Shown: positions 51,386-60,344, counted from the first letter of the stretch. The stretch: 64,000 bases of DNA from Bacillus sp. FJAT-22090 (GCF_007676755.1 NZ_VEBK01000008.1:62001-126000); one strand, 5' to 3'. Made by a program: numbers and translations. Notes: generated from the letters alone by a model not told the origin.

Positions 51386-52406
51386 AAGTAGATCGTATTG
51401 GGTCCAGCGCTTTGAAATGATGATGCAAAATCAATTTACTAATAGTGAAGAGTATGGAGAAGTTCTTCAGGAGCTATATGATCTCGTAGCAGAAGAGTTA
51501 GAGAAAGACATCGCTAAATGGTATACACGCTTTGCCAAAAACAATGAAGTGTCACTCTCAGAAGCTAAAAGGATGCTTAGAGGGGCTGAACTAGCTGAGT
51601 TTCATTGGGATGTTCAGCAATACATTGAATATGGCGAAAGAAATGCTCTAGATGGAAATTGGATGAGACAACTAGAAAATGCTTCAGCACGTGTGCATAT
51701 TTCTCGCTTAGAAGCTATCAGAATCCAAACTCAACAACTAATTGAAGAATTGTATGGGAAACAACTAGAAGGCGTAGAAAGACATTTAAAAGAAGTTTAC
51801 CAAGATACCTACTATCACACAGCTTTCGAAATTCAATCAGGATTTAATGTTGGTTATTCTTTGCAAGCTATCAATGCAGCTCAAGTACAACAAGCCATCT
51901 CGAAACCATGGACTGCAGATGGAGTTACTTTTAGTGAACGTATCTGGAAAAATAAAAATGAGCTAATCAATACATTACACACAGAACTAACGCAATCTAT
52001 CATTCGTGGCGATTCACCAAGCAAAGTGATTGCTACAATATCTAAGAAGCTAAAAGTGAGTAAAGATAAAGCTGGCCGTTTGGTAATGACGGAATCGGCT
52101 TTTTTTGCATCCGCAGCACAAAAAGGAGCATTTGAAGCGTTAGATGTAGAGCGATATGAAATTGTAGCTACGTTAGACGGCAAAACGAGTAGTATATGCC
52201 AAGACTTAGACGGCAAGGTCTTTGATATGAAAGATTATGCAGTAGGCATTACAGCGCCTCCTTTCCATCCTTGGTGTAGGACTGTCACAGTTCCATATTT
52301 TGAAGATGACTACAGTAAGCGCATTGCTAGGGGTAAGGACGGCAAGGTTTACTACATTGATAGCAAGATTAAGTATCCTGAATGGAAAGAAAAATTTGTT
52401 GCATAG
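51378..52406 (+). CDS. minor head protein with MuF domain (SPP1 gp7-like)
   Basis: This 342-residue minor capsid protein has a long helical N-terminus and a C-terminal MuF-type domain ending with VATLDGKTSSICQDLDGKVF and PPFHPWCRTVTVPYF. It associates with the portal inside the head. The start is TTG, GTGGTGGGG upstream, overlapping the portal gene. Confidence 0.92.
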   Translation: MSKSRSYWVQRFEMMMQNQFTNSEEYGEVLQELYDLVAEELEKDIAKWYTRFAKNNEVSLSEAKRMLRGAELAEFHWDVQQYIEYGERNALDGNWMRQLENASARVHISRLEAIRIQTQQLIEELYGKQLEGVERHLKEVYQDTYYHTAFEIQSGFNVGYSLQAINAAQVQQAISKPWTADGVTFSERIWKNKNELINTLHTELTQSIIRGDSPSKVIATISKKLKVSKDKAGRLVMTESAFFASAAQKGAFEALDVERYEIVATLDGKTSSICQDLDGKVFDMKDYAVGITAPPFHPWCRTVTVPYFEDDYSKRIARGKDGKVYYIDSKIKYPEWKEKFVA

Positions 52407-52418
52407 GAGAGATATACA

Positions 52419-52892
52419 ATGCCGAAATATCGAAAGAAACCAGTAGTGATTGAAGCTATTAAAGCTGATTTAGGTACATCAGTCACAGCTATAGTTAACT
52501 TTATAGGAGTAGATGACGTTCGTATTGAGGAAGATGGTTCATTGTTTATAAAAACTCTTGAAGGAGATATGCGAGTTACACCTGGCGATTACATCATAAA
52601 AGGTATTAAGGGCGAATTCTACCCATGCAAGCCGGACATATTCGAAGCCACGTATGAACAGGTAATTGAATCAAACCTTCTATCAAGTGTAATAAAGGCT
52701 TACGGATTTACTGTTGAACAAGCTCAAACTATGCTTTCCAATAAAGAAATCAAGGAAATCCTAATAAGCAACATGCAACGAACTAAAGTATCTCCATTAA
52801 GAACTGCAACTGCAACTGTAAATGTTGACATAGATGGAGTAATTAATACTTTTTCTAAGAAGCTTGAAGAAGAATTAGCAAAGTCACTTTAA
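52419..52892 (+). CDS. phage protein with PGDYIIKG-type N-terminal domain
   Basis: This 157-residue protein has the widespread small phage domain KYRKKPVVIEA, TPGDYIIKGIKGEFYPCKPD and FEATYE in residues 1-80, usually found as a stand-alone protein of unknown function. It is fused here to a helical C-terminal half. The terminator overlaps its last codons. Confidence 0.8.
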   Translation: MPKYRKKPVVIEAIKADLGTSVTAIVNFIGVDDVRIEEDGSLFIKTLEGDMRVTPGDYIIKGIKGEFYPCKPDIFEATYEQVIESNLLSSVIKAYGFTVEQAQTMLSNKEIKEILISNMQRTKVSPLRTATATVNVDIDGVINTFSKKLEEELAKSL

Positions 52893-52908
52893 CGAGTGGC
52901 TTTTTATT
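52880..52908 (+). terminator. intrinsic terminator within the head operon
   Basis: AAAGTCACT/AGTGGCTTT (one G-U pair), 6-nt loop, followed by TTTTTATT. It probably allows partial read-through to the scaffold gene. Confidence 0.75.
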
Positions 52909-53012
52909 ATGCCTTTTAATCTCGTCTTTTTGGTATTGCAGACGTAAAAGAACAAGACAAATCCGTGGACGATACCCACGCTAAAAAGCGTAATTTGAAG
53001 GAGGAAAAGAAA

Positions 53013-53603
53013 ATGAATAAAGAACAATTAATCGCATTAGGTTTAACGGAAGAGCAAGCAAATGGTGTAATTACAGGTTTCGGGACCATGATTCCTAAAA
53101 GTCGCTTTGATGATGTGAATGATGCCAAGAAACAACTTGAATTAGATCTCGCTTCACGTGATGATCAATTGGAAGCACTGAAGAAAATAGATGCAGAGGG
53201 ATTGCAAGCTGAGATTACTAGATTGCAAACAGAAAATACTGATGCGAAAAACAAATATGAAAATGAAATAAAAGAAACACGATTGTCCAGTGCCATTAAA
53301 TTAGCGTTACACAGTAAGGTGCAGGACACTGATATTGTAACGAGTCTACTGGATAAAACAAAAGTGGAATTGAACGAGGATGGCACTATAAAAGGCGGTT
53401 TGGATGAGCAGTTAAAGTCACTGCAAGAAGCTAAGCCGTTTTTATTTGTTCTCGAAAAGAAGGAGCAAACATTTAAAGGGTGGAATCCCGCTGCAGGTAA
53501 CGCTGATAAAGACAATGAGTTAGACATCGGTAGTAACTTTGCGAAAGAAGCGAACTCAAAAGGAGCCCCTGCAGAAAAAGCATTAAACCCTTGGGGGCAA
53601 TAA
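53013..53603 (+). CDS. scaffolding protein, GP20 family
   Basis: This 196-residue, charged coiled-coil protein guides procapsid assembly. It has the family layout: N-terminal LGLTEEQANGVITGFGTMIP, a long helix with regular Leu and Glu (about 40-90), and a disordered C-terminus ending NPWGQ. AAGGAGGAA lies 6-7 nt before the ATG; 48 nt of upstream frame are rejected. Confidence 0.9.
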   Translation: MNKEQLIALGLTEEQANGVITGFGTMIPKSRFDDVNDAKKQLELDLASRDDQLEALKKIDAEGLQAEITRLQTENTDAKNKYENEIKETRLSSAIKLALHSKVQDTDIVTSLLDKTKVELNEDGTIKGGLDEQLKSLQEAKPFLFVLEKKEQTFKGWNPAAGNADKDNELDIGSNFAKEANSKGAPAEKALNPWGQ

Positions 53604-53622
53604 ATAAAAGGAGGGCATCTAA

Positions 53623-53934
53623 ATGCCATATGTAAGCGAAACAAGAAATTATAATCGCGTTAACTTTTTAGCATCTTCAAAAGTACAATCATTCACGACT
53701 GTTGTGAGTGATGTAGGAGTTACAGCAGTTGACGGAAAGAAAATTGTGAAAGCAGGTACCATTCTGCCAAAAAACGATGGTACAGCTAAAGGAATTCTGT
53801 ATAACGATGTGGACGTAACGCATGGTCCACAACCAGGTGCATTGATTGAAGAAGGGTATATCTTAGAGGCTAGATTACCTGTTGCACCATCAGCAGAAGC
53901 AAAAACAGCTTTAACAAAAATTACATTCAAATAA
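53623..53934 (+). CDS. probable head decoration protein
   Basis: This 103-residue protein lies between scaffold and major capsid. It is Gly/Val/Ala-rich and beta-strand-like (VKAGTILPKNDGTAKGILYN), a pattern resembling lambda gpD-type decoration proteins. The assignment rests mainly on position. AAGGAGGG precedes the ATG. Confidence 0.7.
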   Translation: MPYVSETRNYNRVNFLASSKVQSFTTVVSDVGVTAVDGKKIVKAGTILPKNDGTAKGILYNDVDVTHGPQPGALIEEGYILEARLPVAPSAEAKTALTKITFK

Positions 53935-53968
53935 TTAATTATAGAAAATTGAGAGGTGGAAAACCAAC

Positions 53969-54994
53969 ATGCCAGACATTTTAGAACTATTTAATCAGAA
54001 AACAGTATTAAATTACTTGAAAGAGCGTACTTTAACTCCTTACTTAGGGGAAACGCTTTTCCCGGAAGTAAAACATGACACATTAGAATTTGAGTACTTA
54101 GTAGGGGCTAGTAATCTACCTGTTGCAGCTAAAATCCATGCATTCGACACAGAAGCCGAAATTGGTTCTTTAGATTTTAACGACAAAGCACTTGAAGCTG
54201 CTTACATTAAAAAGAAATACCAAATCAAAGAAAAAGATCTAATTGCTTTACAATTCCCTCGTACACCACAAGAACAACAAGTTTTGGTTGGTCGAGTATT
54301 TAACCTAATTGACAGAGCAGTAGGGGATGTTCGAGCTGAGGTAGAGGTTATGCGTATGCAAGCCTTAGCAAATGGTGAATTATCACTTGCAATCGATGGT
54401 GGGGGAACGCTTGAAGTAGATTATCATGTTCCAGATGAAAATAAAGAGGCGCTAGCAGGTGCGGATATCTGGGGTACTGGTACGGAAGATATTATTGGAG
54501 ATTTTGAGCGTTGGGCAGGGGCTTTGGATGATAGACCTACACGTGCATTAACATCATCTAAAATTGCTAGTCAAATCTTACGTAATTCAAAAATCATTGG
54601 TTATCTGTTTGGTAAAGATAGCGGTCGTGTTGCGACGTTAGGAGACTTAAACAGTTTCTTAGCATCACATCAGTTACCAACAATTGCAACATACGACGCA
54701 AAATATCGTATCCAAAATGCTAACGGAACGTATTCAACACAACGTTACTTCCCAGAAAACAAATTCGTTATGTTCGGTGATAGCACTTTAGGTGAGACAC
54801 TTCATGGCCCAACTCCAGAAGAAAGTCGTTTACTACGCCAAGGTAATGAAGAAGTAACGAATGTAGGAAATGTTATCGGTATGGTATTTGAGGAAGGATT
54901 AGATCCAGTTTCTACATGGGCGAAAGCAGCTACAACTGCAATTCCTTCATTCCCGGAAGCTAATAATGTTTTCCAAGCACAACCGATTGCATAA
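53969..54994 (+). CDS. major capsid protein, lambda gpE family
   Basis: This 341-residue HK97-fold capsid protein of the phage major capsid protein E family begins MPDILELFNQKTVLNYL, with YIKKKYQIKEKDLI, then GEVRA-like helix and PENKFVMFGDSTLGET. It forms the icosahedral shell. AGAGGTGG precedes the ATG. Confidence 0.93.
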   Translation: MPDILELFNQKTVLNYLKERTLTPYLGETLFPEVKHDTLEFEYLVGASNLPVAAKIHAFDTEAEIGSLDFNDKALEAAYIKKKYQIKEKDLIALQFPRTPQEQQVLVGRVFNLIDRAVGDVRAEVEVMRMQALANGELSLAIDGGGTLEVDYHVPDENKEALAGADIWGTGTEDIIGDFERWAGALDDRPTRALTSSKIASQILRNSKIIGYLFGKDSGRVATLGDLNSFLASHQLPTIATYDAKYRIQNANGTYSTQRYFPENKFVMFGDSTLGETLHGPTPEESRLLRQGNEEVTNVGNVIGMVFEEGLDPVSTWAKAATTAIPSFPEANNVFQAQPIA

Positions 54995-55008
54995 GGAGGG
55001 ACGGTTTT

Positions 55009-55194
55009 ATGAAAAAGGTAGAAGTGATTAAGACTCCCGTTCGATACAAAGGCACTAGATATTTAACTGGGGAATCTTTTGAAATGAATGACGATCACGT
55101 GAATGAATCGCTTGTGAAAGTCATTGATGATGTTGCTAAGACTTCAAAATCGAAAGAAAAAGCAAATACAAAAGGTCAAACTGAAAGCGAGTGA
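55009..55194 (+). CDS. small head-region protein
   Basis: This 61-residue protein begins KVEVIKTPVRYKGTRYLTGE and ends in a Lys/Ser/Glu tail. Similar short proteins follow capsid genes in Firmicute phages; role unknown. AAGGAGGG precedes the ATG. Confidence 0.75.
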   Translation: MKKVEVIKTPVRYKGTRYLTGESFEMNDDHVNESLVKVIDDVAKTSKSKEKANTKGQTESE

Positions 55195-55586
55195 TCGCTA
55201 TGTTACTAGAGATTAAAAAACGTTTAAAATCGTTCGGGTTATCTGCAACAATGGAAGATGATTATGTTCTCACTTTTATTATCGAAAAGGTAACTAATCA
55301 TATAAAAACACAAACAAATCTCATGAATATTCCTGTTCCTCTACATCATATTGCTATCGATATGGTAGTAGGGGAATTTTTAATGATGAAAAAAAGCATG
55401 GGACAACTCACAATTGATGGAATAGATTTTGGCTTAGTTGCTAAAACGGTACAAGATGGGGATACAACAACTACCTTTGCAATCGACAAAGACAACATGA
55501 CGCCTGAAGCTAGTTTTAATGCATTCATTAACTATCTAAGACACGATACATTTAATTTTATCGCATATAGGGTACTGACATGGTGA
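55191..55586 (+). CDS. head-tail connector protein (gp6/YqbG-like)
   Basis: This protein of about 131 residues has a predominantly helical N-terminal half (LLEIKKRLKSFGLSATMEDD, then VVGEFLMMKKSMG), like connector proteins that ring the portal exit. GTGA overlaps the previous stop; the ATG 9 nt later is an alternative start. It overlaps the next gene by 7 nt. Confidence 0.78.
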   Translation: MIAMLLEIKKRLKSFGLSATMEDDYVLTFIIEKVTNHIKTQTNLMNIPVPLHHIAIDMVVGEFLMMKKSMGQLTIDGIDFGLVAKTVQDGDTTTTFAIDKDNMTPEASFNAFINYLRHDTFNFIAYRVLTW

Positions 55587-55942
55587 ATGCTAGAAGACGT
55601 GCTATAGAGTCGTTGTATAAAGGCGTTTGTACAATTTATGAAATGCAAAAAGTAAAAGATCCCATTACTCATCAAACAACCATGAAAGAGGTAAAGGTGC
55701 TTGAAAATCAAAAATGCAAGTTGTCCTACGAAAAGATTGCATCTGGTAATCAAACAACTGGACCAGCAACAATTGCTCAATCTACTAAACTGTTTATTGC
55801 TCCTGAGATTGTTGTGAAAGCTGGTTCTAAAATCGTTGTTACCCAATATGGACGTACAAATGAATTTAGCCGAAGTGGTGAACCTGGTATATTCATGGAC
55901 CACCAAGAAGTTAAGCTAGAGCTATTCAAGGAGTACGCATAA
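55580..55942 (+). CDS. head closure protein (XkdH/YqbH-like)
   Basis: This 120-residue beta-rich protein has CTIYEMQKVKDPITHQTTMK and KAGSKIVVTQYGRTNEFSRS, the pattern of stopper proteins in PBSX-like elements. It closes the head before tail joining. The ATG overlaps the preceding stop; its own stop overlaps the next start. Confidence 0.8.
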   Translation: MVNARRRAIESLYKGVCTIYEMQKVKDPITHQTTMKEVKVLENQKCKLSYEKIASGNQTTGPATIAQSTKLFIAPEIVVKAGSKIVVTQYGRTNEFSRSGEPGIFMDHQEVKLELFKEYA

Positions 55943-56487
55943 TGGCTAGATGGGGAAGAGCTGACTTTCAACAATTAAAGCGAATGCAAAAGAAGATGGA
56001 GAAATTACAAAACGGTGATTATGAAAAGTTTTGTGAGCAAGCAGCCAAAGAATTAGCAGCACGTTTACTAGCTAAAGTTATTAGACGTACTCCTGTTGGC
56101 ATATACGATCAACCTGTTAACTTCACTACTAAGGATGGTGATGTAGTATCCTTTACTCCTAATACTGGAATGATGGGTGGTACGTTGCGTAGAGGATGGA
56201 CGGCTAAAACAGAAGGTGAAGCATTAAGCGGTGGAAATACTAATGCAACGGCTTATGCTGAATCTTTAATCGTTAGAAAAACAGGAAGTACTTATGAAAT
56301 AGAGATTATTAATCCTGTGAATTATGCTTCATATGTGGAATTTGGACACAGAACGGCTAATCATGCAGGTTGGGTGAAGGGGCGATTCATGCTAACGATT
56401 TCCGAAAATGAATTAGATGCTCAAGCACCCAAGATTCTTGAAAAGAAATTAATGAAGTTCTTAGGCGGTGTTTTTGGTGGAGATTAA
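55942..56487 (+). CDS. HK97 gp10-family tail completion protein (XkdI/YqbI-like)
   Basis: This 181-residue protein has a helical N-terminus, the conserved RTPVGIYDQPVNF and GTLRRGWTAKTEG, and YASYVEFGHRTANHAGWVKG near the C-terminus. It is the counterpart of XkdI/YqbI. Translation is coupled to the preceding gene. Confidence 0.87.
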   Translation: MARWGRADFQQLKRMQKKMEKLQNGDYEKFCEQAAKELAARLLAKVIRRTPVGIYDQPVNFTTKDGDVVSFTPNTGMMGGTLRRGWTAKTEGEALSGGNTNATAYAESLIVRKTGSTYEIEIINPVNYASYVEFGHRTANHAGWVKGRFMLTISENELDAQAPKILEKKLMKFLGGVFGGD

Positions 56488-56899
56488 TGATGTTATTACC
56501 GCTATTTCTATAAAGCTTTATGAAACATTTGGCGAATCATATGAAATCTATACTGAATCGATTGAGCAAGGCTTTAAGGAGCCTGCTTTTTTTATTGCTC
56601 TATTAAATCCTTCGTTTGCTCAAGTGGTAGGAAGTAGGTACCATGAAACACTTCCATTTGATATTCATTATTTTGGACGTGGCAACATGGATACATACAG
56701 CACCGCAGATAAACTCATGGCTGAAATGGAGTATATAAAACTTTTAAATGGAGATTTACTCCGAGGCACAAAAATGAAAGGTGAAGTAGTGGATGGTGTT
56801 CTTCACTTTTTTGTAAATTACAATTTCCATGTGTATAAAGTAAAAGATCCATTGGACAAAATGGAGGATTTGAAAATAAAGAACGGATTGAAGGTGTAA
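56477..56899 (+). CDS. tail terminator-like protein (XkdJ/YqbJ-like)
   Basis: This protein of about 140 residues follows XkdI as in PBSX. It has EQGFKEPAFFIALLNPSFAQ and RYHETLPFDIHYFGRG, typical of tail terminator/completion proteins. The start is probably the GTG of VEINDV after AGGCGGTG; the frame extends three codons further to another GTG. Confidence 0.82.
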   Translation: MEINDVITAISIKLYETFGESYEIYTESIEQGFKEPAFFIALLNPSFAQVVGSRYHETLPFDIHYFGRGNMDTYSTADKLMAEMEYIKLLNGDLLRGTKMKGEVVDGVLHFFVNYNFHVYKVKDPLDKMEDLKIKNGLKV

Positions 56900-56905
56900 G
56901 GTGGC

Positions 56906-57142
56906 ATGGTTAAACAAAAACCAGTAAAACAACCAATAGAAGAATCTAACTTCGAATTTGCTGGACAACAAGCAAAAGAGATAGCGACCTTTAAGTTTAC
57001 TAAACAACAACTCGTAGCCAGTAAAAAATATGCAATTCGTAAAGATGTATTAAATGCCTTACTGGAAGATGGCCAAGTATATACGTTCAATGAGGTTGAT
57101 CAGATATTAAATGATTTTATGAAAGGTAAGGTGATCGAATAA
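56906..57142 (+). CDS. small tail protein (YkzL/YqzN position)
   Basis: This 78-residue protein contains KFTKQQLVASKKYAIRKDVL and a C-terminal helix, located between the XkdJ and XkdK counterparts exactly where PBSX has ykzL and skin has yqzN. Function unknown. It shares one base with the next gene. Confidence 0.78.
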   Translation: MVKQKPVKQPIEESNFEFAGQQAKEIATFKFTKQQLVASKKYAIRKDVLNALLEDGQVYTFNEVDQILNDFMKGKVIE

Positions 57143-58464
57143 TGGCATTAGGTGGAGGAACTTTTTTATCACAAAATAAAGTACTGCCTGGTACGTATCA
57201 CAATTTTATTTCAGCGGCTCGAGCATTCGTTAATTTATCGGACCGAGGATACGTGGGATTGCCAATGGCTCTTGATTGGGGGCCAAATGGTGAAGTTTTT
57301 TCTGTTACACAAGAGGATTTACAAAAAGATTCTCGTAAAATCTTTGGCTATGATTACACAGACTCAGAATTGAAAGGAATTCGAGATGTGTTTAAAAATG
57401 CCATCACAGTTTATTTTTATAAGTTAGGAGTCAACGCTGTAGCAGCAGAAAATACTTACGCAAAGGCAAGGTATGAAGGTGCTCGAGGAAATGCCATCAC
57501 GCTTGTTATTCAATCAAATGTTGACGAACCTACTAAGTTTGATGTCCGTACTTTATTGAATAACGTAGTGGTGGATGAGCAAACAGCGGTAGCGAATGCA
57601 ACTGATTTGGCAGATAACGATTTTGTCTTTTGGAAAGATACAGCAACATTAATAGAAACGGCAGGTACTCCATTAGTTGGAGGATCTAATGGTGATGATT
57701 TAACAGGTGGTGCTTATCAAGAAGCATTAGACGCTCTTGAAGCGTATGGATTTAATACGCTTGGCTGTTTATCTTCTGAACAAACAGTTAAATCGCTATT
57801 TGTGGAGTACACGAAACGGCTTCGTGATACGGTTGGAGCTAAATTTCAATTAGTCGGTCACAATCTAGGTGCAGCAGATCATGAAGGTGTTATTGACATT
57901 CAGAATGATGCTATTGGAGATGGAGAAGAAATATTTGGTGCTGTTTATTGGACTGCAGGTGCTCAAGCTGGTGTAGCTGTGAACAAGTCCAATACCAACA
58001 AAAAATATGATGGTGAATTTACATTGGATATGACTGAAACAAAAACGCAACAACAACTTACTACTTTGCTTAAAGCGGGAAAATACTTATTTCATCGCGT
58101 TGGCGAGGAAGTACGGGTGTTGGAAGACGTTAACACTTTTACATCCTTCACAACTGACAAAAACGAAGATTTCAGCATGAATCAAGTGATTCGTGTACTT
58201 GACCAGATTGCAATTGATACAGCAACTCTATTTAATACACGTTACTTAGGTAAGATACCAAATGACCAAAGTGGACGTGTTTCTTTGTGGGGTGACATTG
58301 TTGCTCATCGAAGAGAGTTGCAGGGTATCCGAGCAATACAGAATTTCAATCCAGAACAAGTTGTAGTGGATCAAGGCAATTCAAAAAAATCTGTAGTTGT
58401 AAATGAAGTTGTAGAACCGACAGTGGCTATGTCGCAACTTTACATTACAACAACAGTGGCATAA
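57142..58464 (+). CDS. xkdK: contractile tail sheath protein (XkdK-like)
   Basis: This is a 440-residue sheath subunit. The N-terminus LPGTYHNFISAARAFVNLSD and GYVGLPMALDWGPNGEVFSV are typical, and the C-terminal third carries DVNTFTSFTTDKNEDFSMNQ and FNTRYLGKIPNDQSGR. It shows that the phage has a contractile (myovirus-type) tail. Confidence 0.95.
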   Translation: MALGGGTFLSQNKVLPGTYHNFISAARAFVNLSDRGYVGLPMALDWGPNGEVFSVTQEDLQKDSRKIFGYDYTDSELKGIRDVFKNAITVYFYKLGVNAVAAENTYAKARYEGARGNAITLVIQSNVDEPTKFDVRTLLNNVVVDEQTAVANATDLADNDFVFWKDTATLIETAGTPLVGGSNGDDLTGGAYQEALDALEAYGFNTLGCLSSEQTVKSLFVEYTKRLRDTVGAKFQLVGHNLGAADHEGVIDIQNDAIGDGEEIFGAVYWTAGAQAGVAVNKSNTNKKYDGEFTLDMTETKTQQQLTTLLKAGKYLFHRVGEEVRVLEDVNTFTSFTTDKNEDFSMNQVIRVLDQIAIDTATLFNTRYLGKIPNDQSGRVSLWGDIVAHRRELQGIRAIQNFNPEQVVVDQGNSKKSVVVNEVVEPTVAMSQLYITTTVA

Positions 58465-58478
58465 GGGAGGGACACTAA

Positions 58479-58985
58479 GTGGAATTACTAAAATTAAATC
58501 TTCAATTTTTCGCAGATGAAACCATGCACGCTAAGGATTCTGTACACGGTGCACAAGGGGAAGCATTTGTAACGATTAATGGAAACCGATATAAATTCGC
58601 AAATGTTATTAACTTAGAGGCAAGGTACGACAAAACAAAAACGCAAGTTCCGATTATGGGTCGTATCAGTAAAGGAAATAAATCAACCGGCGGTGAAGGA
58701 ACTGGTTCGGCAACCTTCCATTACAATACGTCCATATTCCGTGAATTACTTTATCAATACCAAGAAACAGGAGAAGATATTTATTTTGATATTCAAGTGA
58801 CAAATGAAGATGCTTCCGCAGCTGTTGGCCGACAAACAACCATTTTGAAAGATTGTAACGCAGATGGCGGTATCGTAGCTTTAATCGATGCGGATGCCGA
58901 ATATCTAGAAGACTCATTTGACTTTACATTTGAGAGATTCGAATTTCCAGAAAAATTCTCCATATTAAGCTCTATGCAATCTTAA
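58479..58985 (+). CDS. xkdM: tail tube protein (XkdM-like) with N-terminal LNLQFFA extension
   Basis: This 168-residue tube subunit has the body VPIMGRISKGNKSTGGEGTG and EDSFDFTFERFEFPEK, matching XkdM. Its first 15 residues (MELLKLNLQFFADET) are an extension relative to the XkdM I remember. LNLQFFA is a motif otherwise seen at the start of many Firmicute phage capsid or other structural proteins. The GTG start has GGGAGGG upstream, while the ATG at residue 16 has no ribosome site. Confidence 0.9.
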   Translation: MELLKLNLQFFADETMHAKDSVHGAQGEAFVTINGNRYKFANVINLEARYDKTKTQVPIMGRISKGNKSTGGEGTGSATFHYNTSIFRELLYQYQETGEDIYFDIQVTNEDASAAVGRQTTILKDCNADGGIVALIDADAEYLEDSFDFTFERFEFPEKFSILSSMQS

Positions 58986-59032
58986 CATTGTTCGGATAAT
59001 CTAATATTTTAAAATTGAGAGGACGATATTGA

Positions 59033-59509
59033 ATGAGTAACTTAACAGCATTTTTAGCACAAAACGCAATCAAGGTAGAGGTAGATGAACATGAAGTATC
59101 AAAACGATTCGTAGAACCTGTGCTCGACGAAAATGGAAAACAAGAAATTGATAAAAAAGGTAAACCTATTACCAAACCAGTAAAATGGAAAGTTGGGGCA
59201 GTGACTTCTGATGAAGATGAGCAGTTAAGAAAACAACACACTAAACGCCTACCTGTACCAGGCAAGAAAAATATGTTTCAACCTACAACAGATTTTGATG
59301 CTTATCTTGCCACATTAGCTGTAAGATGTACTTTGTTCCCGGATTTGCATAACAAAGAGTTGCAAGACAGCTACAAAGTAATGGATGCTGAATCATTACT
59401 CAAGAAAATGCTATTACCAGGAGAATACGCCGATTATCTGAAGTTTATACAGAATAAGAACGGCTTTGACGTAGGAATGGAAGAAACTGTAGAAGAAGCA
59501 AAAAACTAA
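59033..59509 (+). CDS. xkdN: tail assembly chaperone, zero-frame product (XkdN/YqbN-like, 'G')
   Basis: This 158-residue protein occupies the position of XkdN, between tail tube and tape measure. It is an assembly chaperone that coats the tape measure. Segments such as VKWKVGAVTSDEDEQLRKQH and LLKKMLLPGEYADYLKFIQN are family-like. The last codons contain the slippery heptamer A-AAA-AAC, and a -1 shift there yields a longer G-T fusion. AGAGGACG lies upstream of the ATG. Confidence 0.9.
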   Translation: MSNLTAFLAQNAIKVEVDEHEVSKRFVEPVLDENGKQEIDKKGKPITKPVKWKVGAVTSDEDEQLRKQHTKRLPVPGKKNMFQPTTDFDAYLATLAVRCTLFPDLHNKELQDSYKVMDAESLLKKMLLPGEYADYLKFIQNKNGFDVGMEETVEEAKN

Positions 59510-59577
59510 TAGAAGACGGCGACTATGAAGCGAATGTGGCTTACTACTGCTTACACAAGTTTCATAAGTGGCCGTCT
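59500..59577 (+). promoter_or_regulatory. programmed -1 frameshift element
   Basis: The heptamer AAAAAAC (59500-59506) is in the correct phase (A AAA AAC) 1 nt before the zero-frame TAA. Seven nt downstream begins AGACGGC (59514-59520), which pairs perfectly with GCCGTCT (59571-59577). This is the classic arrangement of tail chaperone frameshift sites. Confidence 0.88.
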
Positions 59578-59706
59578 GAATTTGATTCTTTGCCGAAATA
59601 TGAGAAAGCTTTTGTTATTGCAGCTGTTCAAATTAAGATGGCAAATGACAAGAAACAGGAACAAGAAACCAAACGTAAAGGGAAAAAAGGAAGAAGAAAA
59701 AAATAG
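59506..59706 (+). CDS. frameshift extension of the tail assembly chaperone ('T' part of G-T)
   Basis: After a -1 slip, translation continues in the new frame for 66 codons to a TAG at 59704-59706. It adds a domain with DGDYEANVAYYCLHKFHKWP, LPKYEKAFVIAAVQIKMAND and a Lys/Arg-rich tail. The fusion would have 224 residues. It has no start codon or ribosome site of its own in this frame that I favour; a short frame from 59525 in another phase is spurious. Confidence 0.85.
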   Translation, partial: LIEDGDYEANVAYYCLHKFHKWPSEFDSLPKYEKAFVIAAVQIKMANDKKQEQETKRKGKKGRRKK

Positions 59707-59769
59707 TAGTGGTAATATTTACCCTCTGTATTGTATGCTTAATTAAACATATATTAGGGGGACCATTCA

Positions 59770-60333
59770 ATGGAAGGTGTTATTTTAATAATACTGTTAC
59801 TATTCTTCTTGTTTGTTGCTATTTTTTGTATTTTTATGGCAGTCAAAATTTCCAAGCTAAAAAAACAAGATAAATTAGAGAAAAAAGCAAAAATAAAAGA
59901 ACTAAATGCGAAAGAGCATGGAGTCTTTAAACATACAATAGGCTTACCTTTGCCCGAAAATACATTGTGTGATGTATATTATGGGGAAGATAAAATTGTC
60001 ATTTCTGGTGGAGGGTCAACATTTAATTTATCACTTTCTAAAGTTAACGATATTACTATAACTACAGATGTAGAAATACAAAAAGCTTATGTTAGTAGTG
60101 CTGGTGGTGCAGTAGCAGGAGGTCTCGTGTTCGGTCCATTGGGAGCCTTGGTTGGAGGAAGAGCAAAACAAAAGAAAATAAATCAAGTCACTAACTTTCT
60201 AGTTATAACTTATATGAAAGATGAAGAACCAAGTTATATAAGTTTTGATACTACCAATAATTTTAAGGCCTTTAAAATAGTATCTCTATTTCAACAACAG
60301 CCTAAAACAAATCAAACAGAAATTGAATTATAA
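59770..60333 (+). CDS. membrane protein moron inserted in the tail operon
   Basis: This 187-residue protein has one strong N-terminal membrane helix (about 4-28, very rich in Ile, Leu and Phe), a Lys-rich stop-transfer segment, a beta-rich domain (KIVISGGGSTFNLSLSKVND) and a glycine-zipper stretch (SAGGAVAGGLVFGPLGALVG). No tail function is known for such a protein, and PBSX lacks it here. It has its own ribosome site and its own terminator, typical of a moron. Superinfection exclusion or host membrane effects are plausible but unproved. Confidence 0.8.
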   Translation: MEGVILIILLLFFLFVAIFCIFMAVKISKLKKQDKLEKKAKIKELNAKEHGVFKHTIGLPLPENTLCDVYYGEDKIVISGGGSTFNLSLSKVNDITITTDVEIQKAYVSSAGGAVAGGLVFGPLGALVGGRAKQKKINQVTNFLVITYMKDEEPSYISFDTTNNFKAFKIVSLFQQQPKTNQTEIEL

Positions 60334-60344
60334 TACCTTCTTTG

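Noticed and set aside
59525-59746. A 73-codon frame after the tail chaperone gene
   Set aside because: It is in a different phase from the frameshift extension, whose sequence is family-like, and has no ribosome site.
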